Source: Cynocephalus volans (taxonomy: Eukaryota > Chordata > Mammalia > Dermoptera > Cynocephalidae). From it: a stretch of 64,000 nt of DNA. Positions 12,913-24,759 of this stretch are shown here, piece after piece. The position numbers and the translations under genes are program-made. The stretch is from assembly GCF_027409185.1 (NCBI RefSeq), contig NC_084472.1, forward strand, positions 89,916,427 to 89,980,426, given 5' to 3'. Under the pieces are notes generated by a model. That model saw only the letters and a program-made list of their open reading frames with translations, was not told the origin of the DNA and made no database searches. Each line of letters begins with the position of its first letter. The first letter of the stretch is position 1.

Positions 12913-13809
12913 AGTCCACCGGTTTGAGACTAATGACTAACTAGGATGTTGCTGTGGTTGCCAATTTGGTATGGCTCCCGCCGTGACTGCTCAGTTGGCC
13001 TCTAGTGTCTTGTGTGTGTGGTTGCCTCGGGTCTTGGGCTTCTCCAGGGATCCACCTTTCTGGTCAGCTTGTACACCCCCACACCCCCAGCCCCGCCAGA
13101 GAACCACGGAGGGAGTGGGAGAGGAGGCCGGCCCGTAGGCTCCGGAAAGCCCCGCGCCAGGCCAAGCAAATGGGCTCAGTGATGGCCGAGCAGGGCGGAG
13201 CTGCCCGCACCTGGGAAAATGGAGGCAGCACCGGGGCAGTGAGTGGCCTGGTGGTGCAGGCGGGAGCCGCGTGGGCATCCACCCCCCGAACCGAGCTGTG
13301 CCAGGGATCACTCACAGTGCTGTGCCAGGTCGGGCGCTCGCTCTGTCTCTGGTTTGTTGCCTTCCGTGTTCTCGGCGCTGCCGCCTCGGGCTGTTCAGTC
13401 GCGGCGCCAATCGGGCGCTCCCAGGAATCTTCTTTAATGCCGGCCTGAAACCTCGAATCCTGAATAGGGCAGCTGGCCGCCTTCAGTGCGGCCCCAGCCT
13501 CCGGGATCCTGGCTGCATCCACAGCAGCCCTGGCGCTGTGTTCCCTGTTTCAAGACTCGCTTTTGCAGCTAAGAAACAGTTCTTTTCCTGCTCCACACTT
13601 CAAAGCTGTTGCCTGTAAATGAGGCAGCCTCTCCTGCCGGGGGCAAAGTGGCGTTGAGCCCCCACGACCGGCCAGCAGCAGCAGTCCTCCCTTAAGAGAT
13701 GGCCAGAGGAAGGTCCACAAGTTTCCCGGCTGCCGGAGGCCCAGTGGCCACCTTTTCCACCTCAGCTACTCCGCGCCAGCCGCCGCAGCCGCCACCATCT
13801 TGAAACTCC
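12913..13809 (-). promoter_or_regulatory. L1 5' UTR, short form (copy 1)
   Basis: About 0.9 kb, GC-rich, the internal promoter. The YY1-type site at the 5' edge reads AAGATGGTGGC (13791-13801), altered from AAGATGGCGGC by a CpG decay. A block of about 624 bp that copy 2 has is missing here; the junction lies at 13071-13073. Confidence 0.75.
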
Positions 13810-14037
13810 CAGCATCTCCAGCCTTAAAGCAGCTGAAGCACTAATCGCTCCAAGCAGTCTTTCTTTCTCTCATTGTGGCTTCTCCCCCTTCATGAGCTCT
13901 GTAGGTGTCTCCTCCTCTTCCCCTGAGCTCCAGCGGCCCTGGATTGGCTGTTGCTACATTTTTATAGTTTCAAATTGGTTGATTTGTGGGAGAGAGTGAC
14001 ACTGGGGACCGTCTATTCTGCCATTCTGACAGGAACT

Positions 14038-14402
14038 GAAAGAGATTTATTTTAAGGAATGGGCTCACAGGACTGTGGAGTCTGGTAAGTTCAAAATCTG
14101 CAGGGTAGGTGGGCAGGCTGGAGACCCAGGGAAGAGCTGATGTGGCAGCTCGAGTCCCAGGGCAGTCTGGAGGTGGAATTCCCTCACCTCAGGGGACCTC
14201 AGCCTGCTGTCTCTTAAGGCCTTCAACTGATTGGATGAGGCCCACCCACACTATGCAGGGTAATCTGCTTTACTCAAAGTCTACTGATTTCAGTGTTAAT
14301 CTCCTTTTAAAAATACCTTCACAGCAACATCTAGCCTGGTGTTTGATGAAATATCTGGGTCCATGGCCCAGCCAAGTTAACACAGTAATAACCATCACAC
14401 CA
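14038..14402 (+). repeat. Old interspersed repeat, right piece
   Basis: Continues the repeat at 4913: ATTTATTTTAAGGAATGGGC, GGCAGGCTGGAGACCCAGGG, TTCAACTGATTGGATGAGGC, ending near AACCATCACACC. I recognise the consensus but not its family name with certainty. Confidence 0.7.
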
Positions 14403-15149
14403 ACTAAAAACAGGTGCTTGGTAAATGTTTGGTGAATGAACTAATGAAATCTGCTAATCTTATATTTATTTTCTTCTCCTTTCTCCTTCTTTTTCTCGCT
14501 CCTTTGTCTGCTTCTTTTTAAATGCCTTTCCTACTTCCACTTTTTTCTTCTTTCTTTCTTTCCTTTGTGTATCTTTCTCCCCACAGTTTCTTCCAGGCAT
14601 GTCGGGGCCCTGACAACTGAGAAGATATATACGGAGTGAGATGGAGCAGAAAAGGCCATGGCTGTGACCACAGTGACCCCTGAAGAGCCTCTCTCTCGGC
14701 AGGAAAGGAAACCACAAGGGGAAGGGACTTGTCAAGGTCAAACTACATCAGTGGAAAAACCCAGGTCTCCTGGCAACCTGTGCTCTCTTCACTAACTGTG
14801 CCAAAACCCTCAAGTGGAGCAGGCTGGGAAGTAATAAAAGGCTCCTGCAGGAACACTGACCTCCTACCATCTGCACTTCGGAGAAACTGTGTTTTACTGA
14901 TCCATGCACTATTCCCGCAGGCAGAGTGAGCCCTGCTAATGCTGGGAGTCAGTGGATTTAGGTGGGTGCCAAGCATCTGGTGTCAGAATCCAGGGTGTCC
15001 GCTCACCCTCGGGGGGACAGCATGAGACCCACTCTCAGTTATGCTTCTGCTGGGGAGGCCTGCGATGCCAAGCTCCACTTCACAAGACTTAGTCCTGCTC
15101 GGCCACCTCCTGAGCAAACATAGTCAAGTTCAACCTGCCTTTCTCCTTT

Positions 15150-15330
15150 TGTCCCCTTGCCTCACAACAAACATTTATTGAGCACTTTCTCCACGCCAGG
15201 CACTGTGTCAGATGTTAGGGACACAAAGATGAACACACCAAGTTCCCAGTCGCAGAGCACTCACACGCCAGTGGAGGAGACAGCCTGTATGGCATTGCAG
15301 GGTTGTGACAGGTCTCTGTGTGGGGCACAC
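15150..15330 (+). repeat. L2 fragment
   Basis: ACAAACATTTATTGAGCACT and CCAGGCACTGTGTCAGATGT are hallmark L2 text, with the usual AGGGACACAAAGATGAACA following. Confidence 0.8.
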
Positions 15331-16404
15331 CTGCCCTTTTGCCTATACTTCATCTAGGACTAGTCTCCTGGGCAGCCCTTTGGACATGTTGACTCCCTGT
15401 TCACTGATACTTTCATTCAGTCCTTCCAATTTATACATAAAATTACTGCAGCCAGAAAGGTGAGGTGTCCTGCCAAGATACAGCAGGGTCTCCAAACAGA
15501 GAAGAGGAGGCTGAATCCAGTTTCTTTTTAAGCCAGCCTCTAAAGTGGGTCCTTTTCTTAAAAGTTGTTGAAAAGTTCCCACCACTAGAGGGCACCAACC
15601 AACCCTCAATCAGTTCAGATCTGCCCACGCCTTGAAGCAGCCTCAGTACTAGGTGCCTCTATTCCCAGATCCATAATACTAATTCCTCAAAATGAGCTCT
15701 GCAGTTCAGGCAAGCTTTAAATTGGCTGCACAGACTTTACTTTTGAGCCAATAAGAAGTTAAGGGGTGAAGGAGTCAAGCTGTCATAATACAAAAAAAAA
15801 AAAAAAGAGGCTAAAGATTGCCTTATTAATAAATACACCAGAACCAATGACATAAAAGACTTTAAAAAATCTTTGCTCATTATCCTAACTATCTGACAAC
15901 ATCTAATATCAATACATAACCACACGACCTCGCACTATTGACAAGCCACTTTACAGCGATGGTATCAAATAAATGTTGTCTCATGAACCATCGGAATTGC
16001 CTGAGGGCTTTTTCTTTTTTTAAGATACAGATTCCAGGGCTACACCCACAGATATTCCTTTTAATAATCCTAAATCTGTGACGGGCCCCATAAATGTGTG
16101 TTGTCAAATGCTTCTGATGCCTAAGAGAGTCTGAAAGCCACTGCTATGTGATTGGAATATCAGAAACGGAGAGAGCAAGAGTGAAAGAGAGACTTGAATC
16201 CAAATATCTGCTGACCATTGGGTGCCAAAAGAGGGAGAACAAATCGACAAGTGTCACTGGGCAAATGGAGGATGTGCTTTACGAAGCAGCATCTACATTT
16301 GGTCTTTGGAAGGTGGGTGTAACTCTCTTGGCTGAGAAGTCTCTCCCATGACTTCTAATCTCAGTGGGATCAAGGCTATAGCAAGGCCAGGCATCCTGCT
16401 GGAA

Positions 16405-16580
16405 AGGGCACTGGTTTTAAAGTTAGATCAGCCTCAACTTGTATTTGGCCACCTGATCGTTATGTGCCCTCCTGCCCTTGAGTCAAGTGCCCTTGAATTT
16501 CTCAAGCCTCAGTTTTCTCACCTGTGAAATAAACACAATACTCAACTCATTGTTGTGGAGATTAAATGGGCAAAGGTCAG
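16405..16580 (+). repeat. MIR element, partial
   Basis: AAGTTAGATCAGCCTCAACT then CCTCAGTTTTCTCACCTGTG and GTTGTGGAGATTAAATG follow the centre of MIR. Confidence 0.75.
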
Positions 16581-16879
16581 CAAAGCACCACTGCTCCCTT
16601 GCAAGGCACCAGTGGCCAGGGCTGTCTCAGGTCTGTAACACAAGATACACCTACGGCAACTCCAGCTGGTAGGTGATCGGGAAGGCTGTCTTTTCTACCA
16701 TGCAGCCTGAATTCATCACCTGACAAGCACTCATATCCTCCAAGTCCAGGTCAGGGAAAGAGAGTCTGAGCCTCCATTTCGGCTTCTACCACCACTCTTT
16801 AGGAACTTGCAGAGTTTGATGTTGACCTCTGTGTTCAATCCAATTTTAGAGTCCTATACGCGTTTTCTGGATCTCTCCT

Positions 16880-18310
16880 AGGTCAGATCTTGCTGGCCAT
16901 CTCCTCCTTGAAGCCATCTGCAACTTTGCGCCTAGGATTCCTCAGAGCCCTGTGTGCTTTCCTCCTTCCCCCCTTCTTCCCTTCCCATCCCATCGACCTC
17001 CCTGGTCGATGTCCTTTACCCACTCTTTGCCTATCAGCCTCCTCAGGATCCTTTCCTGTTCCCCCTGCCCTTCTACTTTAAGTTCTTCTTAGGCGATTTC
17101 ATCCACTCTCACAGTCTGTCAGTCCCTGACCTTCAGTTTCTCATCTCAGCTGTCTTCTGGGCATCCACTTATAGGTGTCCATATGAGCAATCAATATGTC
17201 CAAAGTTAAATGAATTATTTCCTCCTACACTCCCTGACCCCCTATACATGCACCCCCCAAAATGACCTTCTCTCCCTCCTTATTGTCAATCTCAATAACA
17301 GAGTCACATTTATGGTCAGTTCTTAGACCAGAAATCCAGCAATAATCTTCCCTGTTCTTCTCCCACCATGTTTAATCCTTCCCCAGGCCCTGCTGATTTT
17401 CTCTCTCCAACATGTTCAGACCATTCCTAACATTCATTCAGAACTTCATCATCTTTACCTGAGCTGCTGTGACACAAAGAAATTAAACTTGGTGCCAAGT
17501 CCACCCCCAACCCGTGACTTGACTCCTCACCCATTTTCTACCATGCTCTTCCTCATAATTCATGATCTGGTAAGATGACAATGTGGTCTCCCAAGACCAG
17601 AAAGCTATTTCATGCTCTTGTGCCCTTCTTCATGCCAAATTCCCTTACTGAAAGCACCCTTCCTGCCTGTCTTTGTGTGGCTACCTCTTACTCACTGTAG
17701 TGGATTAAATGGTGCCCATCCCACCCCCCCCAAAATATGTTCACCTGGAACCTAAGAATGTGACCTTATTTGGGAAGAGGGTCTTTGCAGATGTAATTAA
17801 GTTGGGTGTCTGTAAATGAGATCATCCTGGATTATCCAGACAGACCCCAAACCTAATGACCAGAGTCCTTAAAAGAAGAGAAGACATAGAGGAGAAGAGA
17901 TACACAGAGAAGAGGACCATGTGAAGACGGAGGGAGATACACTGCTACAAACCAAGGAACACCTGGAGCCACCAGAAGCTGGAAGAGACAAGGAATGAAA
18001 TCTCACCTAAAGCCTTCAGAGGGAGTGTGGCCCTTCCATCACCTTGATTTTGGACTTGTGACCTCTAAACAGGTGAAGCAATAAATCCTCACTGTCTTAA
18101 GTTTCCAAGTTTCTGCTGTTGTTATGGAAAACTAATACACTTACTCTTCAGGACTCAGTCCACACATCTCCTCCAGGAAGTTTTCCCTTCTTTCCTCCTA
18201 CCATCATCCGTCTCCTGCAGCTTATATCAGATTCCCTCCATGTGTATGTCTCTCTCTATAAACTCCTGAAAGGTAGAAACTGGATTCTGTCCCTATGGTA
18301 ATATGAGAGT
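16880..18310 (+). repeat. L2 fragments, split by an LTR-like element
   Basis: C/T-rich L2 text such as GCTGGCCATCTCCTCCTTGA, CAGACCATTCCTAACATTCA and CCTCCAGGAAGTTTTCCCTT on both sides of the insert at 17694-18139. All open frames here are chance. Confidence 0.6.
17694..18139 (+). mobile_element. LTR-like medium-reiteration element inserted in an L2
   Basis: Runs from about ACTGTAGTGGATTAAATGG to GGAAAACTAATACAC, with the inner text TGTGACCTTATTTGGGAAGA and an AATAAA at about 18080. Flanking CTTACTC (17687-17693 and 18140-18146) is the likely duplication. The L2 around it resumes after it. Exact family not assigned. Confidence 0.65.
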
Positions 18311-18384
18311 CTCACATCATTCCAGAAATTTAACAGGTGGGTGCTTGACCAGATCAACGCATGAGAATGTCAGGCCCCGTGTAC

Positions 18385-18580
18385 CTCCTATGGCCTGGAT
18401 ATTATGCCAGGAACTTCACAAACGTGACCATGAGTCATCTCAGCAAAGTCTAGGAGGTAGGTGCTACCATCACTGCTTTATAGATACAGAAGCTGAGGCT
18501 CAGCAACTTGCCCGAGAACGTTCAGTGAGCAGAGTCAGAATGAAAACCCAGATCCCAGGTCTCTGTGAGCATGAGCATGA
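18385..18580 (-). repeat. MIR element, reverse
   Basis: Reverse MIR text with TTTATAGATACAGAAGCTGA, CAACTTGCCCGAGAAC and GTCAGAATGAAAACCCAGAT. Confidence 0.7.
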
Positions 18581-19034
18581 CCGTGGCCTGTTCAAAAGCC
18601 CAGCGGCCAACTGGAAGAGGAAGGGATGTTGGAGGCGAGTGGGGAAAAGACTGGGTCTTGACGAGCTGGCTTTGAGACAGAGCCATTGTGTGTATGTGTG
18701 TGTGTAAATGGTTATGAAGGTCATAGGTTAGGAAACTAAAGACAATTTAATTCATAAAGCAGCACAGATATACTACACCAGCATCAATTCTGAGACCTGG
18801 GAGCAATGGCTCCTACAAGGTAAGAGGGATGAGAAAGGACAAAGAGGAAGAAGGGGAAAAGGGAAAGAGGAAGAGAAGAGGGGCAGCTCCGCTCAACTTT
18901 TGAAACAGAACATGATTTTCCTTTATCTCCCCCTCCACTTCTCTTGTCCATGTCTCTGCCCCTCTGGTGGCCTTGCCCTCAGGGTCTCGGGGTGCAAACG
19001 CTGTCCTAGCTTCCTCTATGGTGCTTCACCAAGT

Positions 19035-19505
19035 GGAGGAGGTTAAATAATGACCCCCAAAGTCATCCAGGTTGTAATCCCTGAAACCTGTGAGTATTAC
19101 CTTGTATGGCAAAAGATGACATTGTAGGTAAGATTAAGTTAGGGACCTTGAGATGGGGAGATTAGCCAGGTGGGCCCTCAATGCAGCCAGAGTATTATCC
19201 TTATAAGAAGGAAGCAGAGGGAGTTCGACACACATGGGAGAGAAGAAGACAACGTGACCACGGAGGCAGAGAGTGGAGTGATGCAGCCACAAGCAGGGAA
19301 TGCCAGCAGCCATGAAGCTGAAGAGGCAAGAAATGAGTTCTGCTGTGGGCCCTCCAGAGAGAGCAAGACCCTGCCAACACCATGGTTTCAGCCCAATGCT
19401 ACTGATTCCAGACTTCTTAACTCCAGACTGTGAGAGAATAAATTGCTACCGTTTTAAGCCACCAAGTTTGTGGTCATTTCTCACAGCAGCCACGGGAAAC
19501 TAATA
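19035..19505 (+). mobile_element. Second LTR-like element of the same kind
   Basis: Same architecture as 17694-18139: GAGGTTAAATAATGACCCCC start, GTCCTTATAAG-like middle, AATAAATTGCTACCGTTTTA, and an end at GGGAAACTAATA. Direct orientation. Frames in it are not genes. Confidence 0.6.
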
Positions 19506-19875
19506 TTCCAAAATTATCTTCATCCCTATAAAAACTTATTTTCTCAGCAGTCTCCTTTAGTTTGGTGTTAGGGAGAACAAAATCCAGTCATAACAATTCA
19601 CCCCAGTGAGAGACCCTTAATACTCTCAGAGGCAATTAAGTTTTGTTTTTTGTTTTTGTTTTTTGGTTGTGGGGAGGAGGTAGGTTTGATTTGATTTGAT
19701 TTAAGCTTTGTAGAATACAAACATAGGAGGCTAAAGCAGAAATAAGTATCGCTTCAGGAACAGTGAGTCCAGCTGGCTTAGTGAACAGACTATATGTTAC
19801 CTTCCTGACCTTCTAATTTCCTGTCTACCTACAAATCTGAGGGTTTTAATCTGCCTGGCTTTCTTGGCAGGAGGG

Positions 19876-21116
19876 TTAGAAGTCATTGCCACTCTCATCC
19901 AGGAATTCAGCTTTCTGGACCCTTTGGTTGGGCCTAGCTGGCAAGAAAGCAACGCTCTCGTCTTCCAAATTGTCATCTTCTTCTTCATCATCTTCCATGT
20001 CAATTTCACTGTCTTCCAAGTCGTCCTCCTCACCAGAGTCTCCACCTTGCATCGTTCCCACAACGTCCTTGCTGGGCCTTCTTGCAGGAGCATCTCTATG
20101 GCCTCCCACTGTTTGCACAGCGGTCTCTTTTCCCATTCACTCTCAGATCCATCTTCCTCCTAGATGTCTGTGTCCTTGTCGTCATTATTTCTACTCTTGA
20201 GCAGTCTCTTTTCTTCTTCCATTAGCTTGCTCTGCATCAGAAAGAGAGTATTTTCAGCTTCCTCAAACCTGTCCTGCTCCATCCTGTGATGATCCTTGAG
20301 CTGTTTTTGCTCCAGGTAAGCCAAATGTCAAAATTTCTCTAGGTAAATGTCATCCTGCTTTTGTAACTCTTCTTCAGTCTTCTCATACACGTCCATAAAG
20401 GCTGGCCGAACCTTCTGGCAGAGTCCGTAGTCACTTCTGATTTCTTCCCAGTCCTAATTTTCTTTTTTCAATTTTGGCTTCTAAATTAGCTTCATTGGAG
20501 GCCACATTATTGAGCAGGTCTTTAGTCTTCTGAACTTGCACCAAAATCTCTTTTATTGCAATTCTCATCACCTTTTCAGTCTCATTTCTTTCCAGAGGTC
20601 TGGCAATGGCTTATGTTCTCAGTTCCCTCAACTCTACCTCCTTGCCTAGCAAGTCATACAAGGATGCTCCTTGGGAGGTGATTTCAGAAGCAAGCTGCCT
20701 GGCTGCTTTCAAATCTGAAATCTTCCAGCTAACATCAAACTTGAACTTACTGATATCTTCTTCTCCTGTTTTAGAGCCCTCCGTACCTTTGGTCTTCATA
20801 GCATTACAGAGGACGGACATGATCTTCAGTAGTTCTTTCACTGCATATTCATCTGCTGGATAAACTTCTTAGTATTGAATTTGATATACGCCTTGGTGGC
20901 CATGAACTGGGCAATTGCCTTCATGAAGAAAACTCGGTCCTTTTCAGTCTCAACATCAGAAGAGATGTCAGTCTGGTGTTCATACATTTTCACAAGCCAG
21001 AGAAGCACTTCAGATACAAGTCCAAAATTGGATGTGGAAATTTTCCACAGAAATATTTCAAGGTATCCCAGGGCTCTCATCATCTCTTTGAAATCTGGCA
21101 GATTATTAAAACTCAA
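19876..21116 (-). pseudogene. CLUAP1P: Processed pseudogene of CLUAP1 (IFT38)
   Basis: On the minus strand the sequence reads [48 protein letters not shown], and at the end [18 protein letters not shown] then DESGNDF with a stop. These match clusterin-associated protein 1, an intraflagellar transport B-complex protein. The span of 1241 bp fits the about 413 codons of the intact protein with no introns, so this is a retrocopy. The frame is broken by many indels and stops, and only short pieces are open. A T-rich stretch at 19641-19670 (poly-A on the minus strand) and a short possible duplication GCAATTA at 19632 and 21126 support retroposition. Confidence 0.9.
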
Positions 21117-21139
21117 ACGTTAGCTGCAATTATCATTGC

Positions 21140-21525
21140 CTTGGGTTGAATGTGCCCCCCAAACTTAATCCCCACTGTAACTGTTGAGGGTGGGAAATCC
21201 TTTTATGGTAATTGAGAGGTGGGGCCCTGAACTGGTGATTAGATTGTAAGACCATGCTGTGATGAATGGATTAAAAATAGTAGTCATGGGCGTGGTTCTG
21301 AGGGCTTTAAAAGGAGGGTGAATGAGGAGTTGGTCTCTGTCCATCATTTTTCACAATGTAATACTCTGCCATCACTGTCACCACCACCAAGGCTCTCACC
21401 AGATGTGTTCCCTGGACTTTTGACTTCCCAGCCTCAGAAACTGTAAGCAATAAGTTTTGTTTTCTTTATAAATTACCCAGTTCCAGATATTTTGTTATAA
21501 GCAATGGAAATAGATGAATACAATC
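21140..21525 (+). mobile_element. MaLR-type LTR
   Basis: GGGTTGAATGTGCCCCCC start, GGTGATTAGATTG, CTTTATAAATTACCCAGT and an end near GAATACAATCATC are typical of MaLR (ERVL-related) LTRs. It lies directly beyond the 5' end of the CLUAP1 pseudogene. Confidence 0.7.
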
Positions 21526-22854
21526 ATCATCCAGACCCCTCCTTGGTTTTGTGTTCATTTCTCTAAGCTCTAAGCTAACCCAACTCAAAAATAGTGTCTT
21601 CATCTTCCAGTGTGGCAGGGAACAGCACCGTGTGGCTATATAAATATGAGTGAGTTAAAATTAGATAAAATTAAAAATTCAATTCTTCATTTGTGCTAGC
21701 CCATTTCAAGTGTTCTGTAGCCACCCATGGCCAGTGTCAGATACAGAACTATCCACCATTGCAGAAAGTGCTGTTAGACACGGCTGGGTGCTTAGCTGCA
21801 GATCAGGGACAGTCCCTGAGGTGCAGAGGCCAGAGAGGGGGCTCAGTGGGGCTCAGTCAGACAGGAGCCAGAGCCACCGAGTCACTGGAAGACCCGCAGG
21901 TCACAGGGATGGGGCTAGCTTACTGTGGAGGTTACAGAAAAACATGGTGCTCTGGTCCCCAGGAGGCCCAGGTCACTGCTGCTCACTCTCCAGAGCCCAC
22001 AGGCCCAGCACTTGCTGGTCTCTGGCAATTAAGTTTTTAAAGGAGGGGACTTATAACTCCTCAAATTAATCTCTCATTGGTTAGGTTAATGTAAAGAAAT
22101 GAAGTGTACTGAAACTGCAAGTGGTAGGGTGCAATTTTAGGCAGGTGGACCAAGAAACAAATTCGTCCCACTTAGGAATGCAGATCTGCCTTCAAGGGCT
22201 ATCTCCATCCTCTGGTTCTTCTCTTCGTACATGGGAACATGTAGAGTCTCCAAAAACTCTACGTTTCTTCTCAGTGGCTCCTGTGTCACTCAGGCCAGTG
22301 CTTGGCACTCAGTAAATTCTGCATTTGGATGGTGAATAAATGACGATGGCAGCAGTCTCAGATCGCCAGAGAGAGAGCAGTAGGGTTCCTGGCATGACTC
22401 ATGGAGGAGTCATCTTGCTTGCACAGGTTGGTTGTATGTCAACCATCTGCCACTTGATTCCTGTCCTTAAAATGGGACCCCTGATTAACATTACTGGAAT
22501 TTACATTTCTCCCAAACCTGAATCTTTTATCCAAATTCCCCAAGTTCTATGCAATTTCCCCCAAGTTTCATGCAATTTACAATTATCTGTTATTTTCAGC
22601 AACATATACCTGTAGTCTTCTGTGAAAATTAGCTCTGTAAAGCAGATGAAATCTTTGTGAAGTGCCAACTTCCCCAAGAGCTGTAAAAAGAACTTCCCTC
22701 AATACTCTAAGCCAAAGCTCTGTAGTGTTAACTTCTGGAAAGTTGCTCAAGTTAACACAGAAGAAGAAGCTGTAATAGCCTAAAAAGAAAAGCCTATTGC
22801 CTAGAATAATTAAAGCCCACAATGGACGCAATTCATAGCATCTGCAATATATGC

Positions 22855-22940
22855 AGGGGCTTCAAAGAGTTCATGGAAGGATTCATATTATCTTTTAATT
22901 CAATTTTTCTGTAAGTTTTTTGAAGTACCTTCATACTTTC
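22855..22940. mobile_element. Mariner-like MITE
   Basis: A near-palindrome: GGCTTCAAAGAGTTCATGGA on the left and GTTTTTTGAAGTACCTTC on the right. A related half-element occurs near 52335-52380. Short, non-coding DNA transposon remnants. Confidence 0.6.
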
Positions 22941-24415
22941 TAAGTGATGTTAACATCAAAATATGAAAAGCAACACTTTTATCTATCCTGCAATCTCCGT
23001 AAAAGTATTCTTTCTCAATAGATATATTTACCCCCCACACTCAGTACTTTTAAAAGCCCAAAAGTAAATCGTAAAATATGACCAAGTGAATAATTGACTG
23101 TAGAATTCACTTCAGCACTGATGCGACAATAATCCTCAAAGTCCCTCTCCCAGTTTTCTTCATTCAACAAAACTATATTGAGCATCTACTACTTTCAAAC
23201 GCTGGAGAGACATGCAAGAAGTGAACCATTGCATATAGAAGTAGACAGTACTTAATGGAAGTGTTGCAATTACCCTATGGAATGTTTGAACAAGCAGTGC
23301 TGCAAAACTTACCTTGTGCACAGGCAGCCTTTCAATCTAAGCAGTTAATTAGTCCCAGTTAGGACAACCCAGAACCCTCACCTAACTATACTGACAACCT
23401 CTGCTTCCTGTGAGACATTATCTGCTGACGTCACTGCCGGGTTGAGAATACTATTCGTGACCAGAGGGAGCAGAGGAATCAGGATTGCTGAGTAAGGGAA
23501 AGTCCAGAGAAATTGCCAACCCAAAAGGAGAGCTGATGCCACCCACAGCTGCTAGAGTGGGCAGTGAGAGCGACTGTTGCGTTGAGGCTACTGAACTGGG
23601 CCATCAGGACAAATATGTTCTTCTTTCTTAGAGTACAAGCTTGTGGAAGGTGGGGCCAAGTCCGTTTTTGCTCTCTATTTCCAGCCCCTGGCTCACTGTC
23701 GGTGCTCACAGCCTGCTGTTATCACTGGACTCATGAAAAGTAGGAATGCGTGGAAGGAGGCTCAAGGGTGCAGCTGATACCCCCTGACAATGATCACACA
23801 AGCAAAGAAAGCAGGTGTCCTATAGAATGTTTGCTAGTACCAAACCACAGGGTGTCTGACTGGACTGTCCTTCACAGTAACAGAGGAGTAAACTGAGGCA
23901 GTCGGCCCTGGAGGTTACACAGGTTATACTTTGTGAAATACGTTGTGACAGCAGCTCACTGTGTGCCACTGGGCATTCCCAGGTCTCCTCATTGCCCCTC
24001 AGATTCCTCAACTGTAAAAGAGGGGGTTGGATTCAATGCTGCCATGGGTCCTTTCAGAGGAAGCACCCTGTAATCCTAGTCGCTTCGGAATAGAATCCAG
24101 GAGCTCCGTTCCTTTCTCACCTTGTCTTTCTGGTACTTCAGAAGTACCTTAGGGTCAGCCACATGTGTGTTTTCCCTGCTCTCTGACAAGATTTCTTATA
24201 TTTCCCCCCTTGATTAAATCCTCAGTCCTCTTAATGAATCTAGAAAGTCTGCTCTCTGTACTGGGGGTAGGGGTAGAGGGAGGGATTTGAAATCACCCAG
24301 AACTTTGTCTTAAAGCAATTTGGCTGAAATTACCATATACCCACTACACTATTTTCTTTCTATTCATTTTTCCTTTCCTGCCTCCCAAATCCACAAATTC
24401 TCAGTTTCTAAAACT

Positions 24416-24431
24416 GGGGGGGGGGGGGGGG
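24416..24431 (+). repeat. G homopolymer
   Basis: Sixteen G in a row, close to the left noncoding element of the HELT domain; assembly length is uncertain in such runs. Confidence 0.9.
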
Positions 24432-24759
24432 AGAACACAAAAGAATTTGTTTCAGTGTTTGGAAGCTACATGTCACACCTATGGTGTTAAAGACATAGTA
24501 TTAAAAATAACAGTAGTAAACACATTCTGCTTGTGATTGCTGTGCTCCCCAGTAGAGGTCTTTAGATTCCAGGAGGCTATGTGCAGAGTAATATTTAATT
24601 AGCACTAGGTAGTCTTACTTCCTGGCTGTCTTTTGATTTTGGTGCTAACATTTGAGTCACTTGAGAATGGCTATGATGCTGAGGGGCTTCTGCACTTACA
24701 GTCTTTTTTAGCTTCACACACGCTGGGAGAACACAGCCCACCAGCAAGCACTAGATGGT

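Larger units (their letters stand above)
7583..13809 (-). mobile_element. Near full-length L1 retrotransposon (copy 1)
   Basis: About 6.2 kb between perfect 14-bp duplications cagcatctccagcc (7569-7582 and 13810-13823). From its 5' end it has a GC-rich 5' UTR, ORF1, a 187-nt spacer, ORF2, a 3' UTR with polypurine and CA/TG tracts, and an impure A-rich tail. It interrupts an older composite retroposon. The only defect I can see in the coding region is a one-base deletion near 11035, so it is young. Confidence 0.95.
5737..14037 (-). mobile_element. Composite L1-derived retroposon, copy 1 (split by LTR and L1)
   Basis: Outer borders are 14-bp duplications gaaagagatttatt (5723-5736 and 14038-14051). 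Without the nested LTR and L1 it would be about 1.5 kb. Read on the minus strand: an L1 5'-UTR-like head (14037 to about 7000), about one unit of an 80-bp repeat (near 6850-6970), a fragment of the L1 endonuclease region (about 5985-6110, matching the [13 protein letters not shown] segment), then an L1-type 3' end with A/T-rich tail. It lacks ORF1 and nearly all of ORF2, so it must have been mobilised in trans. Confidence 0.7.
14403..19034. other. Interval with old repeats, no gene
   Basis: Apart from the MIR, L2 and LTR-like elements listed, 14460-15150, 15340-16400 and 18580-19030 show nothing recognisable. C/T-rich and A-rich low-complexity patches occur at 14470-14580, 15790-15806 and 18830-18885. 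Confidence 0.5.
21526..24759. other. Interval upstream of the HELT domain, no gene
   Basis: Contains a mariner-like MITE and a MIR-like stretch near 23900-24040. The remainder shows no recognisable coding sequence or RNA. Confidence 0.5.
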
